This document shows positions 36,271-43,884 of a stretch of DNA of 55,033 nt, one piece after another. The notes beneath the pieces are model-generated. The model was not told where the DNA came from and ran no database searches. It worked only from the letters and a program-made list of their open reading frames with translations. Position 1 is the stretch's first letter, and each line of letters opens with the position of its first letter. Origin of the DNA: JBGSWE01 sp049292975 (GTDB taxonomy: Bacteria; Patescibacteriota; Saccharimonadia; Saccharimonadales; JACDBH01); NCBI GenBank assembly GCA_049292975.1, contig JBATRZ010000062.1, positions 1 through 55,033 of the forward strand, read 5' to 3'. Made by a program: the position numbers and the translations under genes.

Positions 36271-39038
36271 ATCTCGCCCCAGTTTTTACCGCTATCAACA
36301 TCAACCTTCAGCTTAACTCCAAGCTCCGGATAGACATGTTCCATCGTTTCTTTCATCAGCTCGCCAACTTTTTCGGCATCGTCGGCATGGCATTCCACCA
36401 GGATACTGTCATGAATCTGCAACAACATGCGGGGCACGCCCGCAGGAGTGAGGAGTGAGGAGTGGGGAGTGGGTTTTTCAGACCCTTTCTTCTTACTTCT
36501 TTCTGCTTTCTCCGCAAAAGTTTGATCAAACTTTTGCTGCAACCGTACCATTGCTAATTTTGTGAGATCGGCCGCGCTGCCCTGGATAGGCATATTGATG
36601 GCCTGGCGGTAGGCGCCTTCGCGCACCATGAAATTGCTGGACTTTACGTCGGGCGTGGGGCGGCGGCGACCCAGTATCGTCTCGACATAGCCCTTCTTTA
36701 GGGCCTGTTCGCGCAAAGACTCGATGTATAGCTTTAATTTGGGACGGATCATAAAGTACTTGGCGATGAAATCGCGCGCCTCGGCAAAACTCATGCCCGT
36801 ACCCTCGGCCAGCCCGTGCGGCCCCTGGCCGTACATGATGCCAAAGTTCACGGCTTTGGCGTTATAGCGCATTTGTTTGGTGACTTCCTCGGGATCTATG
36901 TTCAGCACCGCGGCAGCAGTCAGCACATGGACGTCCTGGTCTTCGTTGAAGGCACGGATCATGTCTTCATCGCCGCTCAGCGCGGCAGCCAGACGGATTT
37001 CAAACTGTGAGTAGTCAGCGCTCACGAACACGTGGCCGGGCCGGGCCACAAAGCCGGTACGGATTTTTTTGCCAAGTTCAGTCCGAACGGGGATGTTCTG
37101 CAAATTTGGCTCGTTGCTGCTCAGGCGCCCGGTGGGGGCAATGGTCATCCGGAAGTTGGTGTGCACGCGGCCGTTTTCGTCCATCTGCTTTGGCAGCGTA
37201 TCGACATAGGTGCTCTTGAGCTTGGTGTACTCGCGGTATTGTTCGATACAGTCGATGATAGGGTGCAGCGCCCGTAGTTTGTTCAACACATCCGAGGCGG
37301 TGGAAAAATGCCCGGCTTTGCCCTTCTTTACGTTCCACGGCTGGCCTTCGTAGCCGTGCGTCAATTTGGCCTGCGTGCTTGAAGTTGGCAGCTGTAATTT
37401 CTCAAATAATATTTCGGACAATTGCCCCGGGCTGGAGATATTGAACTCTTGGTCGGCATGGCCGTAGATGGTCTGCTCGATGTCGCTGATTTTATCGGCC
37501 AGCTCATCGCCCATTTTGGCCAAGTAGCCGGCGTCCAGGCCAATGCCCTCGTATTCCATGCGCGCCAGAACCGGAATCACCGGCCACTCGACTTGGTCGC
37601 TGAGAGTAATCAGCTTGGTCAGCTCGCTCATACTCTCGGCCTGGTAATTCTGCAGGGCCTTAATGACAGCGACTAGCTCGCCTGCCCGTTTATGCAGCTC
37701 TTCTGAATTCAGCGCGTCAAGGCTGGCGGTTTCGTGGCCAAGGTCAGCAAAAGCCAGTTCGGTCAAAGTAGTAACGCGGCGGATGGAATTGATAAGGAAC
37801 GCGCCCACTAGTACATCATGACTAACTTTTGGTAATTCCACGCCAAGGTCCAGCAGCACCTTCAGACTGGCCTTAAGGTCGTAGCCTATGACATTCTTCA
37901 GCTCACCAAGCTTGGCAGCCACGGCTTTTTTATCCAGGGCCTTCAGGTCGAGTACATAGGCTGTCTTATCATCTGCTAGCACGATGGTTTCGGCACCGCG
38001 GCCATGTTGCCCGGACGCGTAGCTGTGCAGCACCATCTCGTCCTGTATCTTGATAGCCTTTAACGCGCCGTTCATGATGACCAGCTCTGTCTTCAGCGGT
38101 TCGATAGCGCCTGCCGTCACTTTATGCACGGGCGCTTCACTGTTATCCAGGACCTGCATGTACTCGGGCAGTTGGCGCAGCAGGCTGCGGAATTCCAGGT
38201 TGGTCAGCAGGCTCTTAAGCGCATGCACGTCCAGGTCGCGCGTGTCCGTCGCCTGAAGATCCAGGTCTACCGGCGCGTCATCCATTAGTAGCGCGACTTG
38301 CTTGCTTAAGTAGGCCGACTCTTTGCCCGCCTCAAGCTTTTTGCGGGTAGTTTCTTTGATTAACGCCAGGTTGTCATAGATGTTATCGAGCGTCTTGTAA
38401 TCCTGCAGCAGTTGCACGGCGGTCTTCTCGCCCACACCCGGCACACCTGGGATGTTATCGGAGCTGTCACCTTTGAGCGACTTCAAATCCAGGAATTGTT
38501 CTACCTCTATACCGTGTTTTTGTTCAAAATATTCAATGTCAAACCGTTCGATGTTGCTAAAGCCCTTTTTGAGCACATAGACGTGTGAATGCTGGCCGAT
38601 GCACTGCAGAGCGTCCAGATCACTGGTGATTAGCATAGTCTCCAGGCCGGCTTTATCCGCCTTCTTAGCCAGGGTACACATGATGTCATCGGCCTCGTAA
38701 TCATCCAGCTCATACAGGGGCCAGCTGAAGGCTTTGAGCAGGTCGTGCAGGATAGGAATCTGCACGTAGAAATCCGGCGGCGCAGGCTTGCGGCCGGCCT
38801 TGTACTGCGGGTACAGCTCTAGCCGTTTGCGGATGTTGGTCTTGGGCTTGTCCCAGGCCACAGCCACATAATCGGGCTTGAGCCTCTTCAGCAGCTCCAG
38901 TGACATGGCGGCAAAGCCGTAGACGCCGCCCGTAGGCGTACCGTCCTTGGTGCTGAGGTTGGGCATGGCATAATAGCCGCGGTAAAACACGCTCTTGCCA
39001 TCTATGATTGCCAGTTTCTTCCGAGCAGTATCAGCCAT
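36267..39038 (-). CDS. polA: DNA polymerase I
   Basis: About 923 residues. The 5'-3' exonuclease domain (1-290: LAIIDGKSVFYRGYYAM, YEADDIMCTLA, GVPGVGEKTAVQLL) is intact. The central 3'-5' exonuclease-like domain lacks the D-x-E catalytic motif. The polymerase domain has motif A SADYSQFEIRL, motif B RYNAKAVNFGIMYG and motif C LLQIHDSILVE (HDS instead of HDE). It fills gaps in replication and repair. An in-frame 7-base array encodes about 843-865 before motif C. The ATG at 39038 is used; the upstream GTG is less likely. Confidence 0.97.
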   Translation of the reverse strand: MADTARKKLAIIDGKSVFYRGYYAMPNLSTKDGTPTGGVYGFAAMSLELLKRLKPDYVAVAWDKPKTNIRKRLELYPQYKAGRKPAPPDFYVQIPILHDLLKAFSWPLYELDDYEADDIMCTLAKKADKAGLETMLITSDLDALQCIGQHSHVYVLKKGFSNIERFDIEYFEQKHGIEVEQFLDLKSLKGDSSDNIPGVPGVGEKTAVQLLQDYKTLDNIYDNLALIKETTRKKLEAGKESAYLSKQVALLMDDAPVDLDLQATDTRDLDVHALKSLLTNLEFRSLLRQLPEYMQVLDNSEAPVHKVTAGAIEPLKTELVIMNGALKAIKIQDEMVLHSYASGQHGRGAETIVLADDKTAYVLDLKALDKKAVAAKLGELKNVIGYDLKASLKVLLDLGVELPKVSHDVLVGAFLINSIRRVTTLTELAFADLGHETASLDALNSEELHKRAGELVAVIKALQNYQAESMSELTKLITLSDQVEWPVIPVLARMEYEGIGLDAGYLAKMGDELADKISDIEQTIYGHADQEFNISSPGQLSEILFEKLQLPTSSTQAKLTHGYEGQPWNVKKGKAGHFSTASDVLNKLRALHPIIDCIEQYREYTKLKSTYVDTLPKQMDENGRVHTNFRMTIAPTGRLSSNEPNLQNIPVRTELGKKIRTGFVARPGHVFVSADYSQFEIRLAAALSGDEDMIRAFNEDQDVHVLTAAAVLNIDPEEVTKQMRYNAKAVNFGIMYGQGPHGLAEGTGMSFAEARDFIAKYFMIRPKLKLYIESLREQALKKGYVETILGRRRPTPDVKSSNFMVREGAYRQAINMPIQGSAADLTKLAMVRLQQKFDQTFAEKAERSKKKGSEKPTPHSSLLTPAGVPRMLLQIHDSILVECHADDAEKVGELMKETMEHVYPELGVKLKVDVDSGKNWGEI
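36445..36537. repeat. inverted 7-base array and 24-bp palindrome inside polA
   Basis: On the plus strand, GGAGTGA, GGAGTGA, GGAGTGG, GGAGTGG are followed by a T run and CCCTTTC, TTCTTAC, TTCTTTC, TGCTTTC. Words GGAG and CTTC/TTTC pair with G-U wobbles in mirrored order. Directly beyond is the perfect palindrome GCAAAAGTTTGATCAAAC TTTTGC (36514-36537). All is translated in frame within the polymerase domain. Confidence 0.72.
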
Positions 39039-39240
39039 CACGACCTGCTTTCAGGCAGAGCCTGAAACCCTGCCATGATTTTTTGCCCATGACTGCGTTG
39101 GTATCTGCGGTACTCGCGCACAGTATTTTGATACAGCTTGCTCCGTTCCTCGCTACCGCCTTGTCCTGGCCAAATCTGATACTGCTCAAGTCACTCATAC
39201 ATACAGTGTAACAAGAGACGGATGCTGTTGATACTTGTGC

Positions 39241-39783
39241 TTAGGCGGCGTCGGCCAGGTCCAGGAGTTTTTCTAACGGCGTAGCTTTTGCAAGCGTATT
39301 CTGGGCCAGCAAGTAGTAACCATCGTCAAAGGCGCCCTTTATCGGATCGGCTATGCCTGTCTCGTCCAGATCGGTTACGATCGCATGGTCTCTTGTGTAT
39401 CTGAAGGCTACTTTATGCGACCTCTGAAGTCCGTACGCGGGATGGATATATTCCAAGCCACACAGCGAAGCCACGGCAACCTGAGCCAGAACCGGCACGC
39501 GCTCTACCGTCCATTCCTCGTCATCCATCTCCGTATAATGAAGCGGGCTATGCTCGCCAAAGGGCGGCGGGAACATAAATGCAATATGGGCAGCCCTGCG
39601 CAAATCAAATACATCCAGCTGCGTGACGTTTGTATCGCTCTCTTCCCAGGTTGTCAGCGCCACCGTCAATTCGCCCGCAACGGCTGGCGTACTGGCAATT
39701 TTTTCACTGAGTCCATGCAGAAGCGCTGCATCCTGAATAATAAGCAGTGCATCCAAGGTTGGATTTAACTCTATACCTGGCAT
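39241..39783 (-). CDS. hypothetical protein, 180 residues
   Basis: Soluble, acidic. Segments LNPTLDALLIIQDAALLHGLSEKIAS, LDVFDLRRAAHIAFMFPPPF and VERVPVLAQVAVASLCGLEYIHPAYGLQRSHKVAFRYTRD look like a folded alpha/beta domain that I cannot name. No membrane segment. TATAAA lies nine bases before the ATG. The gap 39039-39240 towards polA contains two overlapping short frames, neither convincing. Confidence 0.65.
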   Translation of the reverse strand: MPGIELNPTLDALLIIQDAALLHGLSEKIASTPAVAGELTVALTTWEESDTNVTQLDVFDLRRAAHIAFMFPPPFGEHSPLHYTEMDDEEWTVERVPVLAQVAVASLCGLEYIHPAYGLQRSHKVAFRYTRDHAIVTDLDETGIADPIKGAFDDGYYLLAQNTLAKATPLEKLLDLADAA

Positions 39784-39817
39784 TTGCTACATTTTATATC
39801 CCTGTTAGGGGCGAATT

Positions 39818-39897
39818 GCAAGCCCCGCTAGAAATAAGCCGCTCTAAGCGGCTGCCCAGAAGGCTTTTTAGCCGGAGCGGATTTCTAACGGGGCAAA
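39818..39897. repeat. nested palindrome E11
   Basis: The arms GCCCCG-c-TAGAAAT (from 39822) and ATTTCTA-a-CGGGGC (to 39894) enclose CCGCTC/GAGCGG and an inner AGGCTTTTTAGCC. An additional inverted TAGGGGC lies just left of it. It fills part of the 39784-40014 gap, in which I see no gene. Confidence 0.8.
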
Positions 39898-40014
39898 CAT
39901 ATGCATAATGTTCATGCAGCGCATGCTTGTACGGCTCAAACGGCGGCGCCTCTCAGTAGCCGCGTGTTCCATGGGCGCTTAGCTTAACGTATCTGTTTCC
40001 GCTAATCTAAAGCG

Positions 40015-40926
40015 TTATGGCGCCGCGGGTGCGGCCGGCACGCAGGAACCGTTATTGACGCTGATGCCTATGCTGGTTGAATTGATATTGCTGGCATTGC
40101 CGCTGGCGGCCGAGCCGCCATTCACATTGTTGTTCACGCTGGCACTGCCCGATGTTGCCGTTTGGCTGGCTGAGCTATTGATTTGCACATTGGTGTTGTT
40201 GGTACAGGTTATATTTGTCCCGCCGCCAGCCGGTGGATCTTGCGGTTCCTCTGCGAGTGTGCTGATAGTATTACCCGTTAAGGTGGCGGTGCTTGATATC
40301 TGGGCATATGCCCTGGCAGCCAAGAAGACCGGAAATATAAACACTAACGGCAATGCCCAAAATAATGCGAAGCTCCCGGCCTTGCTCTTGCTAAGCAACC
40401 GGCTGGGTTGCCCGGTGTTAGTATACGGCAGCTGGCTTTTATAATATTTTGTTAGTCTGCGCAGTTCTCCAATTATGATGCATAACGCTGGAAGATAAAT
40501 AATTATAATCAACCCTAAGGGCTCTCTAGTAAAGTCAACCAAATATCCCAACAGCGGGGCTGAGTAGCTTAGCTTGCCCAAGATATCCTTGCCTGTAATC
40601 TGAGGATCAGGACTCTCATTAGCATCACCCTTGGTAACAAACTGCTGGCCGTTACTCCAAGAGGGTAATTCGACGATCCGATGGGTGATACTCTGTTTTG
40701 CATTCAATGGACTTGTGTATGTAACAACGTCTCCCGCTTTTAGTTTGTTGGCAGCGACGTTTTTTACGCTGATGAGATCACCCTTATTAAGATACGGGGA
40801 CATGCTCCCGCTCTGCACGCTTAATAAGTTACCCCCTTGGATCCTCGTTACCACGGCCAGGCCGCTCGCACCCACCAAGATGGTAAGTGCGAGCAATGCT
40901 ATAGATCGTTTTATGAGACGAAACAT
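40015..40926 (-). CDS. SipW-type signal peptidase I with repetitive C-terminal domain
   Basis: About 303 residues. An N-terminal membrane helix (about 9-28) is followed by the catalytic serine in LSVQSGSMSPYL and a histidine in SITHRIVELP in place of the usual lysine, which marks the archaeal/ER-like SipW subgroup, and the box GDVVTYTSP. Further membrane helices lie at about 130-150 and 190-210. The last 95 residues, ISSTATLTGNTIST and Asn/Ser/Gly-rich repeats, resemble the N-terminus of the neighbouring TasA-like protein, so the enzyme seems fused to a camelysin-like tail. It lies 16 bases after that gene and probably processes it. Confidence 0.85.
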   Translation of the reverse strand: MFRLIKRSIALLALTILVGASGLAVVTRIQGGNLLSVQSGSMSPYLNKGDLISVKNVAANKLKAGDVVTYTSPLNAKQSITHRIVELPSWSNGQQFVTKGDANESPDPQITGKDILGKLSYSAPLLGYLVDFTREPLGLIIIIYLPALCIIIGELRRLTKYYKSQLPYTNTGQPSRLLSKSKAGSFALFWALPLVFIFPVFLAARAYAQISSTATLTGNTISTLAEEPQDPPAGGGTNITCTNNTNVQINSSASQTATSGSASVNNNVNGGSAASGNASNINSTSIGISVNNGSCVPAAPAAP

Positions 40927-40942
40927 AGACATTTAAACCTGT

Positions 40943-41530
40943 TTAGATGGCTGGTGCCGGCGTAGCAGTAAAGGTAAGGTCAAACGAGTCAACACTAGCA
41001 GAACTGCCGGTAACAGCTGCCGGAACAATGTCAAACTCGACGCTATAATTGCCTTCTGTTGTCTCTTGTCCGGGTTGATTGTTCCCAGTTGCGCCTGCAT
41101 CCAAGGTGCCCGGCAGGTTAAAGTTGTTGTTCAGCAGGTCTTCGAAAGTACCGCTGTTAGTTGCGCCGCTGTTCAATTCGGTAAAGGTTACCTTCAAGTT
41201 ATTCCAACCAGAAAAGCCGGTTACGCCTGGGGCGATGATTACCCTTGCCGTAACCTTCTCGTTCAGTTCACTGGTATTTTGGAAGTAGAACAGCTGCGGA
41301 TCGGTGCCCTGCCCCGGCACTAAGTCGTCAATAGTAAATCCTGGCGCAGTCGTTTCAAATGAGTCGCCGTCCCACAGCAACAATGATGTATCTGCCGTAT
41401 CGATGGTATTGTTTGTGAGCGTTGCCGTACTGTTAAGCGCAGCAAAAGTGGCTCCAGTGGCTAGCGCCATTACCGCGCCAATTACGGCGATTGCCCGCGC
41501 CAGCGGATTAATTTTACGTATAACTTGCAT
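40943..41530 (-). CDS. TasA/camelysin-like secreted protein
   Basis: 195 residues. Signal peptide: basic NH2 end and hydrophobic stretch AIAVIGAVMALATGATFA, with likely cleavage before ALNSTATLTNNTIDTADTSL, the typical TasA/camelysin start. The rest is beta-rich (FQNTSELNEKVTARVIIAPGV, VDSFDLTFTATPA). In Bacillus, such proteins form extracellular fibres and require SipW. The ATG at 41530 fits AAGGAG nine bases upstream, in contrast to an ATG two codons earlier with only three bases. It is the first gene of the pair with the SipW-type peptidase. Confidence 0.85.
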   Translation of the reverse strand: MQVIRKINPLARAIAVIGAVMALATGATFAALNSTATLTNNTIDTADTSLLLWDGDSFETTAPGFTIDDLVPGQGTDPQLFYFQNTSELNEKVTARVIIAPGVTGFSGWNNLKVTFTELNSGATNSGTFEDLLNNNFNLPGTLDAGATGNNQPGQETTEGNYSVEFDIVPAAVTGSSASVDSFDLTFTATPAPAI

Positions 41531-41650
41531 GTTCATTGTCTCCTTAAATAACCGGTCCCTGGCGCCAATCGGCCTGTATCTGGGCCGCCCAAGATGCATT
41601 TGCGCTCAACGCACTCGGACTTGCTGCAGGGTCTTGTGTGGTTTAGCAAT

Positions 41651-41810
41651 GGAAGCTGCTCCACAATGATTTCTTCTGCGAAAGTTATGTGCGGAGATGA
41701 TAGCCGGTTGTTTTGTCGACAAGACGTATCAAAATACGTCTTGGAGCAAAACGGTCGGCTAGCGCTCCGCACATAGCTTGCAGCTGAAAAGCATTGTGGG
41801 GTTAGCTTCC
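41651..41810. repeat. 160-bp nested palindrome E12
   Basis: From outside in: GGAAGCT/AGCTTCC, CCACAATG/CATTGTGG, TATGTGCGGAG/CTCCGCACATA, TAGCCG/CGGCTA, GTTTTG/CAAAAC and CAAGACGTAT-caaa-ATACGTCTTG. Bulges alternate with stems. To its left GCACTCGGACTTGCTGC resembles the GCTCGGACTGCTC core of E2/E4. The rest of the gap 41811-42002 contains no recognisable gene. Confidence 0.9.
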
Positions 41811-42002
41811 TTAGTTGCTCGCGCTCAAAAGCGCGCCTCCCTCCCCATACAATTCCTATCGCCCGCTAGTCTGGCGCCAAAGACCTGGAATATTAAATAA
41901 CGCACTTACCATTTAGACATAGGCCGGCGATTGATAAAGTAAGATTTCTCATAGAGTGCTTATGGTAGGGTCATAGTGTAACGGGTAAGAAATTGTCTAT
42001 GT

Positions 42003-42031
42003 TTGACAATTTTTGCTACTTATGTTATTAT
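42003..42031 (+). promoter_or_regulatory. near-consensus promoter with no clear gene
   Basis: TTGACA, a 17-base spacer and TATTAT. Downstream is only a heptapeptide frame starting ATG (42041), which stops at once, and an open frame without a good start (ISPRSTWTELTLVLPG and on, ending 42197) that runs into the end of the convergent kinase gene. It may drive a small RNA or a decayed gene. Confidence 0.65.
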
Positions 42032-42193
42032 GTATTTGTTATGTCAAAAATACAAAAAGATTAGCCCTAGAAGTACCTGGACGGAATTAACACTAGTCTT
42101 GCCGGGCACGACTGCCAATACCGCGCACGGTACTATCCCGCATATTTGCGGCATAGTAAACTCTCTGTACGATAACCGCCGCGGCCAGCCCGC

Positions 42194-42754
42194 TTAAAAC
42201 CCGATTTTTTGTTCGGCGACAGACAGATATGCCTGTACGTCGTCTTGGTTGAATACAATAACGTCCGCTAGCTCTCTAACTCCTGTTAGATCCTGGACGT
42301 ACGGGTTGTCGTGCACGCTCAATTCTTCGGATTCTTCCGAGGTTTTGAATTCTTCAAAGGTCAGCTTATCTTCGTTAGAACGATGACGGGCTTTGATACG
42401 CTCGTACCGGAGCTCGGCCGGTGCATCAATAAAGACAATTTTGCCTCCGGCTTTTTTGATTGCTTCTACTTCACCCAGTGAGCGGACGCCGCTGATTACT
42501 ACGCCGTCATACTTATCCTTTTCTTCGTTGTATTTTTCTAATGAAAGTTCTGCCAAAACGCCTGGGCCGCGTTTGTCACGCAGCTCATTGGCGGTCTGTT
42601 TTAGGACTGGCCGCTCGATGCTGCCGTACTGGGCTTCGGCAACGGCGCGTACCATGTCGCTCGTACTCAAATGCATATAGTTCCGCGTTTGCACCAAATG
42701 GTGTGCCAGCGTATCCTTGCCGCTGGCAAATGTACCAGATAAGCCGATAATCAT
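42194..42754 (-). CDS. P-loop nucleotide/dephospho-CoA kinase-like protein
   Basis: 186 residues. P-loop GLSGTFASGKDTLAHHLVQ is followed by HLSTSDMVRAVA, ANELRDKRGPGVLAEL, VVISGVRSLGEVEAIKKAGGKIVFIDAP and RYERIKAR. The layout resembles dephospho-CoA kinase-like and dNMP kinase-like proteins found in archaea and CPR. The true substrate is not clear from sequence. It follows rpoD by two bases (TAA-TC-ATG) without its own ribosome site, so translational coupling is likely. Confidence 0.8.
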   Translation of the reverse strand: MIIGLSGTFASGKDTLAHHLVQTRNYMHLSTSDMVRAVAEAQYGSIERPVLKQTANELRDKRGPGVLAELSLEKYNEEKDKYDGVVISGVRSLGEVEAIKKAGGKIVFIDAPAELRYERIKARHRSNEDKLTFEEFKTSEESEELSVHDNPYVQDLTGVRELADVIVFNQDDVQAYLSVAEQKIGF

Positions 42755-42756
42755 GA

Positions 42757-43875
42757 TTATTTTATATAATCCAGGAGTTTCTTAGAATCTTTGTGCTTGC
42801 GGAGTTTGGCAAGTGCTTTGGCCTCGATCTGGCGGATGCGCTCGCGGGTGACGGAGAATTCCTGGCCGACCTCTTCTAGGGTGTGGCTCTTGCCGTCTTC
42901 CAGGCCGAAGCGGAGTTTTAGAATCTTCTGTTCGCGCTCAGTGAGGCTGCCCAGCAAATCTTTGACCTGTTCTTTAAGCAGCTGGCCGGCGGCGGATTCT
43001 TCTGGGCTAACAGTGTCTTCGTCTTCGATGAAATCACCCAGAACAGAATCTTCCTCGTCGTCGCGCACGGATGCATCAAGACTGGAAATATCCTGTTTGA
43101 TCTTCATGATGTGCTCAACCTTCTCAACATCTATCTCCATCTCGCGGGCGATTTCTTCATTGGTTGGCTCGCGGTTGAGATCCTGGGTCAGGCGGCGCTG
43201 GGTGCGCAGCAGCTTGTTGATGGTCTCGACCATGTGCACGGGGATACGGATGGTGCGGGCTTGGTCGGCTATGGCACGGGTAATAGCCTGGCGGATCCAC
43301 CAGGTGGCGTAGGTGGAGAACTTAAAACCCTTGTCTGGGTCGAACTTCTCGACGGCGCGCAGCAGGCCGGTGTTGCCCTCTTGGATAAGGTCCAGCAGGT
43401 CCAGGCCGCGGCCTACGTAACGCTTGGCGATACTGACAACCAGGCGCATGTTGGCCTCGGCCATCTCGTCTTTGGCGCGCTTTTCGCCAGCTACAACACG
43501 CTTGGCCAAAGCCAGCTCTTGCTCGGCGGTGAGCAGCGGAATCTTGCCGATTTCACGCAGATATAAGCGCACCGAGTCATCGGCGATGTCGTCCAGGTAG
43601 ACCTTGTCATCCAGGACGATTTCTTCACCGTCCTCACCCGTCCATTCATCGGTAAAATCTTCGGCCGAGGGCTCGGTAGCGGCAACTAGCTCGATGTTTT
43701 CCTCGCCCAGTTCGGTATACAGCTGGTCTAGTAAATCTACGTTCTCGGGCGTGTCGGCAATGGCAGCGAAGATATCGCGCTGATCCAGCTTGCCCTCTTT
43801 CTTACCCTTCTCAAGCAGCTTAACTTTGGCTTCTAATAGCGCGGCTGCGTCCTTGGCTGCTTTATCTTCTGGCAT
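42757..43875 (-). CDS. rpoD: RNA polymerase primary sigma factor
   Basis: 372 residues, typical for a short primary sigma. Acidic N-terminus, region 1.2 (VRLYLREIGKIPLLTAEQELALAKRV), region 2 (AEANMRLVVSIAKRYVGRGLDLLDLIQEGNTGLLRAVEKFD, FSTYATWWIRQAITRAI), region 3 and region 4.2 (HTLEEVGQEFSVTRERIRQIEAKALAKLRK), which reads -35 TTGACA; such sites occur in this window. It lies nine bases downstream of dnaG, the classic dnaG-rpoD order, and is followed by the nucleotide kinase. Confidence 0.97.
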   Translation of the reverse strand: MPEDKAAKDAAALLEAKVKLLEKGKKEGKLDQRDIFAAIADTPENVDLLDQLYTELGEENIELVAATEPSAEDFTDEWTGEDGEEIVLDDKVYLDDIADDSVRLYLREIGKIPLLTAEQELALAKRVVAGEKRAKDEMAEANMRLVVSIAKRYVGRGLDLLDLIQEGNTGLLRAVEKFDPDKGFKFSTYATWWIRQAITRAIADQARTIRIPVHMVETINKLLRTQRRLTQDLNREPTNEEIAREMEIDVEKVEHIMKIKQDISSLDASVRDDEEDSVLGDFIEDEDTVSPEESAAGQLLKEQVKDLLGSLTEREQKILKLRFGLEDGKSHTLEEVGQEFSVTRERIRQIEAKALAKLRKHKDSKKLLDYIK

Positions 43876-43884
43876 GTATTTCCT

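Noticed and set aside
39031..39198. Small ORF between polA and the gene at 39241 (MSDLSSIRFGQDK in one frame, LEQYQIWPGQGG in another)
   Set aside because: The frame with protein-like composition has no start and follows a stop; the frame with an ATG has unlikely composition. Possibly a broken gene, but not supportable.
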